DNA of 64,000 bases from Spinacia oleracea (Eukaryota; Streptophyta; Magnoliopsida; Caryophyllales; Amaranthaceae), in NCBI RefSeq assembly GCF_020520425.1, contig NC_079492.1:33545542-33609541 (forward strand), in the 5' to 3' direction. Positions 45,838 to 57,413 of the stretch are shown in pieces (the first letter of the stretch is position 1; every line of letters begins with the position of its first letter). Under the pieces are notes generated by a model, which had not been told where the DNA came from, searched no databases, and worked only from the letters and a program-made list of their open reading frames with translations. Position numbers and translations under genes: made by a program.

Positions 45838-46095
45838 GTTACGTAAAAGACGAACATTTACAAATTTACGTTAAATGCTATAAAAACAATGCTAAAGTTC
45901 GATTTGCATGTAATTAATAATATGAAATCACACATACGGTTACAATATTTGTGTCATTAACAATGTAGCATTTTGGTAGGGAAGACGGGAATAGGGCGGA
46001 AGAAAGCTAGGTTAGAAAGAGTGATGCGAGAAATTCGGTGGAATGAGTTATCGGGTTCCCAATAAAATGAAGAAATAAAAGGCAAAATAAAAAAT

Positions 46096-46120
46096 AAAAA
46101 AAAAAAAAAAAAAAAAAAAA
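46096..46120 (+). repeat. 25-base A-run on the plus strand
   Basis: Preceded by AAAATAAAAAAT. Its orientation is opposite to that of the LINE, so it is not the LINE tail. It could end a small plus-strand retroposed insertion or be a simple repeat. Confidence 0.7.
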
Positions 46121-46166
46121 GGAGACACATGGTAGCTATATGACCAAGGGTATAATTGTCCTCATA

Positions 46167-47879
46167 CTATTGATAAGAATAAGACAAAAACAAAATTAAG
46201 GCACAAAATGGGGGCATAATGGTAAGTGGACTATTGGGTGAATAGTAATAAAAGTTTAAGGCTTTATAAGTGTTAGGATTTTTATGTGAATGCATTTCCA
46301 AAGAGTCAAGACAAGTACGCAAATTCCATTCATTAAACATTTTAAAGGCTCTAGTGTAAATGCTAGCAACAGAAACAAGGGTATGTTTGAAAACATTAGA
46401 ATTTCTTGTTTTCCATATGCTCCATAAACATGTTATAATTTTTTTCCTTGGTAAGCCAACATTATTTCGCATGGTGCGGAATAAAGAAGACATTGAATTT
46501 GCTCGAATTTGAGTCTCAAGCCATCGGATAGTTAAAGAAGAGTCCCAAAAGTCTTTAATGATAGGGCAATATAAAAACAAGTGATCTTGGGTTTCATTGT
46601 TAGCGGCACAAAAAGGGCAACAACTAGGAATATCGATGTTACGGTAAACTAAGTTGTTCCTTGTTGGAAGAGAATTATATAAAAGTTGCCATAAAAATAT
46701 CTTTAACTTTGGAGAAATATCCAATTTCCAAATCCAATTGTACTCCCATTTAACAGGAGAGACGTTGCCATGAGCTAGCCATGTGGCGGATTTAACAGTA
46801 AATTCCCCAGTACTTGAAGATCCCCAACAAGGTTCATCTGGAAATTTAGAGAAAGGTAAGGGAATACCTTTGATAACTTGAACAACCGAGGGAGGAACCA
46901 CCATTGCAAGGGCATGTTCATCCCATGCCCGAGTTGGAGTAATAAACTGAGCTGCCGTGATATCCAAATGTTGGATATTAGCGGTATCTAAATTTTGAAA
47001 TGAGATCAAATTGGTGGGATAACACCAATTGTCGAGCCAAAATAGGACATTAGATCCGGTTCCAATGTTCCATCGCATGCCTTTTAGAAGAAGGGGTCGA
47101 ATTCGTAAGATTTTTTCCATATCCAAGAATCTTTAGATTGAGGTTTACATTCAAAAAACGTATGTTTCTGCAAATATTTAGCATAGATTATTTGAACCCA
47201 TAAGTTTGAATGATCCGAAAGGATTTTCCATCCTAGTTTTGCTAAAAACGCAGAATTTACCGCATCGATTTTACGTAGGCCAAGACCACCCTGACTCTTG
47301 GCTTGAAAAATTTTATCCCAAGAAAGAATAGGTACGCCTTTCTTTTCTGCAGATTGTTTCCAGAAAAAATTTCGATTAATTTGATCTAGCGAGTTAGAGA
47401 TAGTCTTTGGAAGGCGAGACGTAGTCATTGCAGATGACGGAAGAGCCTCTAAATGACTTTGAATCAAAACTGTTTTTCCGGCTTTGGATACCAAGTTTGA
47501 AGACCAACTATTCATTTTTTGCTCTGCTGTTGTTATTAAATGCTGAAAGTTTTGTTTAGTGAAGGTCTTAGAACTGAAAAGTACACCTAAATAAAGCCCA
47601 AGGAAAGATTTTGGAGACATGTTAAAGTAGCTAGCTAACTGTTGTTTTCTATTGTTGGCCACAAATTTTGAAAAGACAATCAAAGACTTATGAAAGTTAA
47701 TCATTTGTCCCTACATATTTGAAAATTCATTTAAAATATCTTTTAGAGTAGCACAAGTTGTAGACTTAGCCTTACAGAATAATAAGCTATCGTCTGCAAA
47801 TAGTAAGCAGGGAATAATTGGAGCTTTAGGCGTGATTTTGATACCAATATTATGATTCTTTTGTTGAGAATGTAGTAAG
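46167..47879 (-). pseudogene. LINE ORF2, second part (rest of reverse transcriptase and zf-RVT), broken
   Basis: Begins after the solo LTR with the catalytic FADD box (47789-47800, context LLFADDSLLF). It continues through the thumb/connection region (GLGLRKIDAVNSAFLAKLGW) to the zf-RVT domain (LPTRNNLVYRNIDIPSCCPF, then CPFCAANNETQDHLFLYCP). Lesions: an in-frame TAG at 47711-47713 and a frameshift in the overlap 47084-47126. RNase H does not follow here; it lies beyond the CACTA element at 41 kb. Together these parts show a plant L1 with a C-terminal RNase H. Confidence 0.85.
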
Positions 47880-49993
47880 TGTAACACCCTAATGATTCCT
47901 TGCTTTTATAAATCCATTTTCCAACTTAAAATAAAGGAATTACTAAAGTATTACCGCCACCGTGATAACGGTTAAGGCTATTACCAGAATTACGCAGCGG
48001 AATTTAATGTCAACTAACTTTTAAAAACATAATTAATAAATATCGAGGCCTCCTACAATTTGGAACCATGACGGCCCAAAAACCAAAGTATAAAAAGTTC
48101 AACAATTTCAAACATAATTAAAGTATAATTAAATAATTCAAAATACGAAAACATGCAACTCTCTCGACCCAAGCCACATGATTCCGATCTACCAACCTGC
48201 TATATTATTCTACTCCCCATCAATGCAAGTGCAAATGATAGATCATCATAGGGTCATTAAGGCAAAGGCCATGACCAAAGAAACACAAAGCACGTAGTCA
48301 GCAAAAGCTGAGTACTTACAAGAATAGAGTGAAATAAAACTAAAAACATGCATCACTCACTAAGTACTAATCAACATGCAAAAGCCATATAATAATTAAC
48401 AACCAATCATGAATACAAGACTCGACTCTTGACTCACAATTTAATTAGAATAAGCTTCGAACGGGCCAAAAGAATGTTCCATAAAGGAAAGGTGATGGGA
48501 GCCAACCATACACCAAATAATAAGTAATAAAATCGAGCCATACCGAGTGTCGGGCCATATCGACGAAATTCCTGCGCATAATATAAATGAAACAACGTCT
48601 TGTATCATTAGTAGGAGTACAAGCTTTCTGGCAAGACTCCCCCCATTGTTCATACTCAAGGTATATACGTTCCGAGAGTTTTGAACCTTGTTCTGGTTGC
48701 ACTTTAAGTTTATTAATATTTTATTAAAGGTGAACTCAAGACTCAATAACGTACACACATACAATTAATAAACAACAACCAAAACAATCTTATTTTAATG
48801 CTTTAGGACTCATGATCAACAAAGCAAGACACTTGTGAAGTTACTACCAGGTTCCTCCTCACAAAAGTGAGATTCCACATCATGCCCATTAACATGAGGG
48901 TTGTGCCCTTGCACGACAAATCCTAATTCATTTCATACAAAATATTCCCAACTGAACCCTACATGTGCGGTGGCTTACGTGAGCTAACCCTTCACATGTG
49001 GTAAAATAAATAGTACAACGAAGTACGAATAATTGGCTCAAAGTATGCTAGACATCCCGTACAATAGCATACAAATAAATAATCCATCCCTTGCATGTGA
49101 AACAAACCATACATGCATAAATATTGAACAACATGATTGACAATGAAATCCATATCATATTAATCCCAAAATGCTTGTTCAACCAATAATTCAACAATGC
49201 CAATACAATAATCCACATGATCGCTCACCAAAACAAATATGAATCCACATAATATAATTCACATCATCAACAATCATGTAATGTCTTTGACAATTGGTGT
49301 GGTCGCCCTAGACTTGTACGTACCTTGAATACCTAAGCGTAGGGGCCACTTTGCAATACGAGCACTCACTTAGAAATCACCTCCTATTAACAAAATAATG
49401 AAACTTAAATTATTTCCATGTTCATTAAATTTCCATCAACTTTATAAAATCTAAAACCTCATTTAAACTTTAGAATTCAATCGTTTTTCAATAATATAAT
49501 CGTCTCAATTTGTAACACCAATCCCTAGTACGAAAACATACTTTTTCCGTCTTTAATATCAATAAAAATCAACACTTTAAGCCTTTATTCAAATCTGAAA
49601 ATATAATTGATTATCATAATTAAAATCATTACCTAATTATGCTAATCAATTGACTCATTAGGTCTAGGTTAAAACCCTAACTTGAAAATCCCAATAAAAC
49701 CAATTTATCATCATAAAAATCAATTCTTTATTAAATAAACAAATCTGAAAATTCATACTTTAATAATTAAAACAAGCCTAATGAATCACAACACGTAAAT
49801 CCTCAAAGCACGGTGTTCACAACCGATTCCCAGCATTTTAATCATTCAAAACAATAATAATATTATAATTTAAAATACGGAATTGAAATAGAATAGGCAA
49901 GGAAGAAGAGAAATATACCAATCCAGCCTATAGCACGGAACAACCACGAATTAATTGTGATTGGGCGAAAGAATTGAATAACGAACAAATACG

Positions 49994-50064
<71 letters not shown>

Positions 50065-50838
50065 GTGTACGTGTGTGCGCGCACAGCAACGGGCGACGAG
50101 CAAGGGGCAGCGACAGGGCAGCGTGCGCGGGCTGGGCGCAGCGTGCGAGTGAGAGACGAGAGTAGGGGTGTGCGCTGTGCACGAAGCAAGGGAGACAAGA
50201 GCAGGGGTGTGCGCTGCGCACGAAGCAACAACAACACAACAGCACGACACGAGCAGCGATGCGTGCTGGCTTGGCGGGCTGCGAGAAAAAGGGAGGGCGA
50301 GAGAGAGTGTGGGCGATGAGCGGGCACACGGCACGAAGGCACGCAACACTCGAGGCTGAGTGTGGTGCTGGGCGTGCGGGACTGCCGAGCAAAGAGAGAG
50401 GAGAGGGAGTTGGAGTGAGGGGCAAGAAAAGCAAAAGAGGGTTTTTGAATTTTAGGGGCTCATTTAATGATGAGGAGTCCTATTTATAGGCTCCCTATTT
50501 TCAATGGGCTAGGCTTAGGAAAATAGAATTGGGCTTAGGGAATTAAATGGTTGGGCTAGCTTAGGACTTGAATTAAATTCTTTTGATTGGGCTCGTTTGA
50601 TAAAACGAATTGGACTTTTCATTTAAAACCCAAACCTTTTAAAATTACTTGCGACCCATTAAATTTCCCGACTCGAAAATTAAATTTATTTCGTAATTAA
50701 TTAAAATAACAAATATTCTAATTAAATAAAATACATTTAAATATTATTTAAATGCGAAATAAATTCCAAAAATCGTAAAATGCTTTATAAATATAATAAA
50801 ATATACTTATAAATATTATAAAAATACGAGGTATTACA
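47880..50838 (+). mobile_element. Solo LTR, 2.96 kb, probable Ty3 chromovirus (Tekay/Del-like)
   Basis: Begins TGTAACACCCTAAT and ends CGAGGTATTACA, flanked by the 5-bp duplication GTAAG (47875-47879 and 50839-50843). Nothing inside encodes gag or pol. A CCTATTTATAGG box near 50480 would serve as a TATA region for plus-strand transcription, about 350 bp before the LTR end. Length and terminal sequence resemble Tekay/Del LTRs; the family is inference. A solo LTR forms by recombination between the two LTRs of a complete copy. It interrupts LINE reverse transcriptase about 80 bp before FADD. Confidence 0.82.
49996..50062. repeat. (AC)n microsatellite, about 33 units
   Basis: An uninterrupted AC repeat inside the solo LTR, followed by a GC-rich stretch to about 50400. 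Probably length-variable. Confidence 0.95.
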
Positions 50839-50843
50839 GTAAG

Positions 50844-52826
50844 AGTTTACGGGCCAGTACCTCCATACAAATAACAAAAAGTACGGGAGAAAGAGGATCA
50901 CCTTGTCGTAATCCTCTCGTAGGAGTAATTAGATTCGTTGAGTTGTTATTTACTGCGGGAGAGTAAGAAACTGTAGTGACGCAAGTTTTATTCCAGTTAA
51001 TTAAAGTTTCATTAAAACCAAATGCTCGTAAAGTAGCCCAAAGAAAGTCCCATTCTACTCTGTCATAAGCCTTTTCCATGTCAAGTTTTAGTGCAAGCCA
51101 ACCTGTCTTATTTTTAGACTTATTAAACATATTTAGAATTTCTTGAACGATAAGTATGTTGTCTTGGATTGCTCGTTCTGGTGCAAAAGCATTTTGGTAC
51201 GGCTCTACTATATTTTTTAACAATGGTTTGATTCTATTGACTAGGATCTTGGCTATAGCTTTATAAATGGGAGTACATAAACTAATCGGTCTGTAATGAT
51301 GTGCTTTACTTGGGTTTTTAACTTTTGGGATCAAAGTAATAATCGTATGATTAAGTTGACGTAATAAAATACCATTATGAAAAAAATCCTCTAATAGCTT
51401 TGCAGATATCTTGACCAATGATTGGCCAATAATACTGGAACAATTTTGGCCCAAAACCATCCGAACCAGGAGCTTTCTGAGGGGACATATCAGAGAATTC
51501 TTGTTTTATTTCCTCATCTAAAAAAGGTTGAGTTAGATTCCTATTATCTTCCTGAGAGATGCTAGGTTGTAGCCAAGGGATAGTCATGTCTCTTGGATTA
51601 GAATGAGCTGATTTGAATCTTGTGGAGAATTCTTGAAAGAATAAACTTGTTATATCCTCTGGGGAGTCAACCCATTGATTTAAATAATTTTGTAATCTGA
51701 AAATTTGAGCATGCCGCTTTCTAGTTTTCATTTTTCATGGAAGAAACGAGAGCCACGATCACCTTGTGTTAGCCATTGTTTACGAGCATACTTTCCCCAT
51801 AAATGTTGACCAAAAGAAAGGAAACATTCTCTTTGTTTAACAAGCCTCTGAAGGTGTTGTTCAATATATCGATTTTCAGGATGAAGTTGAAATTGAGATT
51901 CTACATTTTTCAGGTTGTCTTGATTTACTGAAAGCTTATGTTGAATGTTCCCATATTTTCGAAAATGCCATTGTTTTAGATCGGTTTTTAGACGAGACAA
52001 CTTTTGAGTGATGCAAAAAAATCTAGATCCTACATGTTTATGTGTCCAACTTTGTAACCAAATGTTGAGCTTCTAGAGTCCAAGCATTTTGAAATCTAAA
52101 AGTTGATAATTTAGGGGTTCCAGAGTTGTCTAAGTATAAGCAAATTGGACTATGGTCGGAGCACGAGAAATACTCATATGAAATTGTTGCATGAGGAAAT
52201 AATTGTACCCACAAATCATTAGCTAAACATCTATCTAAACGTTCATATACAATATAATTCCTAATTTGTTTCTTCCAAGAGAAAGCTAATCCTTTAGGAG
52301 GAACGTCTGTTGCCTGGTGAAGTTGGGCAAAACGTTGTAATTTCAAACAACGACGCAAGGTGGGAGCATATCCACCTTTCTTATCTGCTAAACATAGAAG
52401 TTCATTAAAATCTCCCATAATGCACCAAGGAATGGTACAAGACTGGATTATTGAACTAAAATAATTCCGAAATTCTAGTTTGTCACCTTCCTGAGCTGGT
52501 GCATACAAACCAAAAAGTGAAAATGTAGATTGTGAGCGTTTATCAGTGATCAATAAATGTGCAATTCGATGATGAAGAGTTACAATTTGAACATCAATAT
52601 TAGAATCATTCCAGCAAACCCACATTCCGCCACAGTGGCCAGCTGGATTTATGATATGAATATTATCATATCCCAATACCTTAGAAAGATGATGACTATT
52701 TGCATAAGAAACCATTGCTTCTATAACAAAGAAAATATATGGGTTGAATTTTTTCCGTAGAAATATCAATTCACTAACTGCTTGGGATTTCTTTGCACCC
52801 CTAATATTCCAACTCATAATTTTCAT
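50844..52826 (-). pseudogene. LINE ORF2, first part (endonuclease and N-terminal reverse transcriptase), broken
   Basis: ATG 52826 opens an AP-type endonuclease (52826-52038) with MSWNIRG, a Glu in FFVIEAM, GDFNE and SDHSPI, the catalytic boxes of LINE endonucleases. A stop or frameshift follows at about 52000-52038. The next block (52000-51728) carries the linker ending QWLTQGDRGSRFFHEK. Another break leads to the reverse transcriptase start (KAPGSDGFGPKLFQYYW), and a third, near 51375-51460, leads to HYRPISLC, KLDMEKAYDRVEW and GLRQGDPLSPVLF. The frame then runs into the solo LTR. The enzyme would nick target DNA and prime reverse transcription there. Confidence 0.88.
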
Positions 52827-53720
52827 TTAATAATAAATGTTTAATAGAGAAAGCCACCAAAGGGCATTAATATCAAAAATAAGAGGTCGGGAGGGAACAT
52901 ACTTTTTCTTTAAAATCGATAAGATAACTATAGGAGAGTCCCATATTACTTCATTTGATGATAGAAATTTGCCAGAAATATTATAATTATTCCAAAGTCC
53001 AGTTATAGTAATCAAGAGAGTATTCAGAGACGTATAATGTCCAGGCAAGCATCGAGTGATGCGGGCTAGGCAAATTGCCATTCCCATATAAGATACCGGA
53101 GCGCATTTTAAAATATGGATGTTACAAGTAATAACAAAGTGCCATATAGTGTTTGATATCATAAGTAACGATGAATACAACAAAAATTCAGAAGTGTTAT
53201 TGTTAAAATTTACACTCCTTTGGCTAACTAAACCTGCATTCTTTGAGAAATATTGTATATGGTCATAAATATCCCTAAAACTGCATGATAGGAAAAAACA
53301 AAGTTGTATTATCCAAAAGTAGAAATAGCAAATATTAAGTATTAATGCAGGGACATGGTCAGAAATAACAAGAATGATATTATAACCAGCTATATGAATA
53401 TAAGAAAAATTCATGAAATAAGAATCACAAATCAAATACCAGGCTGAAAAGTAGCAAAGTTTAGACCAGATTTCAGCAAACATTGTAAGGATAAGAATAC
53501 ATACAGTTTGGCAACTTAGGAATATATTGCTGAAAATTTGAATATGGACATAACCACCACAGACAGTGGTAACAAATACAGGGAGGGTATTGAGACCTAT
53601 GATGAACCATATTGCTAATATATTATGCCCAACAATACATAAACATTCAAATAGATATAAAGGGCGCAAATGATGATTTACTTTGACTAGTGCACCTATT
53701 ATGATAAGGATCACATTCAA
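52827..53720 (-). other. 297-codon hydrophobic open frame between LINE ORF1 and ORF2, uncertain
   Basis: Its stop TAA (52827-52829) is followed directly by the ORF2 start ATG (52826), giving TAAATG. The product would be very hydrophobic, with many Ile, Leu, Phe, Tyr and Cys and several possible membrane segments, but I recognise no domain. Plant L1 elements normally have a non-coding spacer here. The local AT-rich composition favours hydrophobic codons, so chance is a real possibility despite the length. Confidence 0.3.
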
Positions 53721-54169
53721 AATACTTATAATACAGTATTTTGTGTTAAGAAGATTGGGAGCCAGGACTGAAAATAAGGCTAGATCAGAAACAAAGTATA
53801 TATATATCAGACAAATAAAAATTATCGAAAGTTAAAGCTATAAGAAATGCTATAAAGTAATAAACTAGATTGTATATATACCGTAGAGCATAGACACAAA
53901 AATATATTACATCCAAAAGTAGACAATAAGCATAGAGCTCTGATAATATTACTATATACAAAAGACTTATTAATTTGAGGATGTAAAATGATAATACTTG
54001 CAACCAACATTTACATTTTCTAATCTTCTTCATGATTTGTATTTCCTGCTCATAGCATGACATATCCATAAACACCACACAGTAAGCATAATGCCTTATT
54101 TTGAGTACTATATACATACGGCATAATTTGATAAGGTGTTAGCAAAAATAGGCATTGTAGAACCTTCAA

Positions 54170-55707
54170 ACACGTTTACTTTTGGAGGCAGCTGAATCCT
54201 CCATATCTTCACATCTCCTTCGCTTTGATGATTATGAGGGAGATGGAATTCCCAGAGTTTCCATGAAAAGTTGTTCTCCCTCTGACAGATCCCCGGAGTC
54301 TATGGGTAGGTGAGACCCATATTCCATGAGCGGTGGAGTAGAAAAGCCTGATAATAAGTCATCATCAGACTCTAAAATATCATCTTAATTGACTAGAGTT
54401 TTGTTTTCTTGATCATGAGCTTGGTGCGAGATGAGAGGGACTGGATTTTCCATAGAAGATATTTCTCTAGGCTCTTGATCTTGCAGGACTGAGAAGGGAT
54501 TAACACTTGTATGAACAGGTGCATCAAGAACTGTAACAGTAGGAGAAGGACAAGGTTGATGATGAGGAACATTCATGCTAGGTTGAATGATGGTGGCAGA
54601 TTTTTGTGGAGGAGGCTTTCTGAATCATTTTTTCGGAGTGACCTTGATCCAACGACCATGACCTTCTTGAGGGGGTTGAGCATTAGTAGAAGATTCTCCA
54701 GTAGGAGAATCAAGGTGCTAGCGTGGAGACGTTTAACAATCAGGTGAAGCTCAGAACGGATTCTACGAGGGCAGGCATCAAGGGAATGATTGGGAATGCC
54801 ACAGAGAGGGCATACTTCATTCATGCCTTCATAAGTTATATGAACTTCACAGAATTTATCTGGTAAATTAACCCATAAAGAACCAGGAAGAGGATTTTTT
54901 GTATTGATATTAACACAAACTCTTGCAAAACGGGCTTTGGATTGAGAAAGAGCAATATCATCTAATTTTATGACCTTACCAACAGGTTGTAAGAGATCAA
55001 CTAGACAATCAAAAGACCAAAATTCAAGAGGAAGTAAGTAAATACGAATCCACTGATCAAGGGTCTCAATATCTAAATTATACGGACGAAAACCCCTTTC
55101 CCATGGAAAAAGAGCGAAATTGAGACCTTGAACAAACCATGGTCTCCCAGCCCATACATCTTCCCTATCTTGAGCATTATAAAATTTAATAAGAAACCAG
55201 CCATTACCCATATCTATTAAAGAGAACTCACCTTTCAAGAAAGCCCAATCCTTTCAAAGCTTGGAGAGGACAACATTATATGGAATGATGTCACCAAAAG
55301 GCTTCCCCATGCACCAAACAACAAGCCTCTAGGTTCTGAATCACCCCCTGATTGGGAGTTGGATGGCTAGGTTTAGGATTTGCTAGAGGGGGAGAGCTGG
55401 AATCGGGAGGCGAAAGGTGCTCGAGGAGAGTTGGATCATCAGGTTTAGTATGGGTAGTGGTAATAATACCCTTACCTTGATCTTCCAAAACCCCTCTGGA
55501 TGGACAACCGGAGGCAGCGGGGTTAGTTCCATAACCATTACCGGGGAGAGGAAGAAGTTTATGCGTTGGAAGTTTGGGGTCAGTAGGGTGATTGGAAGAC
55601 GGAAGTTTCGAGATACAATCAACATAGGTTGGTTTTGAACTTGGGATGGAAGACATTAGAACTTCAGGGATTTGTTTTAAGAAGCAAACAGACCGAGCAA
55701 TAAACAA
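54170..55707 (-). pseudogene. LINE ORF1 (DUF4283-like, CCHC knuckle), broken
   Basis: The N-terminal part (55707-55291, likely ATG 55656) is Pro/Ser-rich. After a frameshift and a TGA at about 55255, the core (55238-54573) shows WFLIKFYNAQDREDVWAGRP and related motifs of the DUF4283 domain. A zinc knuckle CPLCGIPNHSLDAC follows. The C-terminal acidic tail continues through another break to about 54170 (SDDDLLSGFSTPPLMEYGSH). ORF1 binds LINE RNA in the ribonucleoprotein. Confidence 0.82.
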
Positions 55708-56327
55708 CTGTAGATCGCAAAGCTAAATATGAATTATATAATTTCCAATATTAACAAAAAAATCACAAATTACAGAAAAACGTGTCAATTGAAGATAATT
55801 AAACCAGTTTATATAATTGACACAAATTAAACTATATGAATCATCTATTTCACAAATTGGAGAGAAAGACACGTTGCAACTAAGCATGCAATTAGGCAAA
55901 ATTAATTGGATCAAATAACAGGAAGTAGAAAAGTTAGAGAAGGTATGAGAAGCTCCCTGGAATTTTGATGACATCTGTTGATGAAGGGGGATTATAATCC
56001 GAAATCTTTGCTTGAGAAATCGACAGATGTACTTGATTATGATTAAGCTTTGCTTTTGATTTAATACTTCAATTTTTTGGGAATATTTTTCTAATTTACG
56101 GTGGGTTTCTTGAAACCATGTGAGACAAGGATAATTACATGTTGTAGATGATTTGTCTTTGGGTGCTTTTCTGAAAAAATTATCAAATTTATGACTTGAT
56201 TGGGAAAAATCAAATTGGGAGTTGTGAAGCATGTTGTTTGGGGAAGAAGGATGAATAGAACGGGTGGGCCTTTATGGCTAGAGAGCATTTTCTCCATCTT
56301 TCTCTCTCTGGAGACTTCACTTTTATT
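55708..56327 (-). other. LINE 5' untranslated region
   Basis: About 0.6 kb between the element's 5' end, just inside the target-site copy at 56328, and ORF1. It starts with a GA-rich segment. Open frames here have no recognisable domain. Confidence 0.6.
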
Positions 56328-56337
56328 AGTCCAACAG
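56328..56337. repeat. Target-site duplication of the LINE, copy at its 5' side
   Basis: AGTCCAACAG, followed by TTTATTAA. Matches 40940-40949. Plus-strand sequence to the right of this point was next to the MBOAT 5' region before the LINE inserted. Confidence 0.8.
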
Positions 56338-56961
56338 TTTATTAATTTACCATCGGGTTTCAATTTCGACTCCGTTTATTTTGACAGAAAACACGTAAAG
56401 TGTAGTTAAAGGGTGAAAATAATTTTTCCGAAGATGGAAATCATTTTCTTATTGTGAAAAAGGATTGTCACATTTTTCTCTTTAGTGTCTTACATTTTTT
56501 TTCTCCTATCATCCAGGCATCCATCTTCTCCTTTCCACTTTCTTTTTCTTTTTCTTTTTCTCTATAACTTTCTGATAAGGAAACAAACAAAGAAAAATTA
56601 TTTTAACATATTTTCCATTGAAAATTGTTTTGTATGTAAAACCATTTCCGATTGAGAATATTTTCTGCTGAAACAAATATAGTCGTTTATTAAAGTTTAT
56701 ACTTTAATAACTTTTTCTTCATAATTAGGTGGTGACTTTGTTTATATTATTAAAGAATGAATATGGGATGGTGGGGACTACAAGTAGAAGAAAATAAGGA
56801 TAGCAATGGGACGGATCATATCGTGGCATAGCCATCACACACACACACACAAAGCACATGCACATGATAAGAAAATATATTTATGAGCACTTTGGTCAAT
56901 GAGTTGGGTCTAGGGCACTTCTTTGGGAAGAAAAAAAATCACATTGGACTACACGGGAAAA
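56338..56961. other. Gene-free stretch, displaced ancestral upstream region of the MBOAT gene
   Basis: No gene seen. It contains a T/C-rich (CTTTTT)n stretch near 56540-56562 and a short (CA)n near 56838. By the LINE target-site logic it once lay directly upstream of 40939, and may hold old MBOAT promoter elements about 15.6 kb from the present start codon. Confidence 0.5.
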
Positions 56962-57266
56962 TGTTGAGAATAGTGGCCTTAATAAGCCACAGTTGAAGCC
57001 CAGCCCAGCCTGCAGTAGTAGTTTAGAGCATTTTTGCATGCTGCCATTTTCTTAAGTTGTCCCATGTGGTGGTGTATCCACTATTTTGTCTTTTTCCTTG
57101 GTGTTTTAGGTCACCAACTTCCATGTTGATACGCCGCCTATATAGGGCATGTAATGTTCCTTGTTGGGACAGTTTTTTTATCACAAAATGAATTAATGAA
57201 CAAGCTGGGTTGAATGGCTACTTCTCTCTGTGCATTGCTTACAAATCAGAACTTCAAATGTTCTCA
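56962..57266 (+). repeat. 5' LTR of copia element 3
   Basis: About 305 bp, from TGTTGAGAATAGTGGCC to ATGTTCTCA, with a CCTATATAGGGC box near 57138. The left boundary is inferred from the TG start, because no second LTR is available for comparison. Confidence 0.6.
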
Positions 57267-57278
57267 TGGTATCAGAGC
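57267..57278 (+). other. Primer binding site of copia element 3
   Basis: TGGTATCAGAGC, the canonical initiator tRNA-Met site, directly after the LTR. Confidence 0.85.
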
Positions 57279-57413
57279 TGCAGGTTCGTTTATTGCACAA
57301 TTATGTCATTCAATTACTGCTTGATATCCTGTTAGACTAGTTTTCTTCCTAAAGGTTGAAGCTTTATAATAAGTCTTTCATTAAAAATCGTAGTCTGTTG
57401 ATGTTAGGCTCTG

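Larger units (their letters stand above)
40950..56327 (-). mobile_element. Plant L1-type LINE, about 8.2 kb before nested insertions
   Basis: Read right to left: 5' UTR (from 56327), ORF1 with a DUF4283-like domain and zinc knuckle, a spacer, ORF2 with AP-type endonuclease, reverse transcriptase and zf-RVT, then a separated RNase H segment, and a poly(A) tail seen as the T-run from 40950. Target-site copies AGTCCAACAG bound it on both sides, which joins the distant RNase H piece to the same insertion. A CACTA element and a solo LTR split it. Both ORFs carry stops and frameshifts, so it is dead. Confidence 0.85.

Noticed and set aside
48441..48764. Minus-strand frames in the solo LTR
   Set aside because: They lie inside an LTR bounded by TG/CA and GTAAG, and have no domain.
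49863..50434. Open frames on both strands around the AC repeat
   Set aside because: They translate the dinucleotide repeat and GC-rich LTR DNA, and share no domain with known proteins.
53785..54117. 110-codon minus-strand frame in the LINE spacer
   Set aside because: AT-rich, hydrophobic by composition, with no contact with ORF2 or a known motif.
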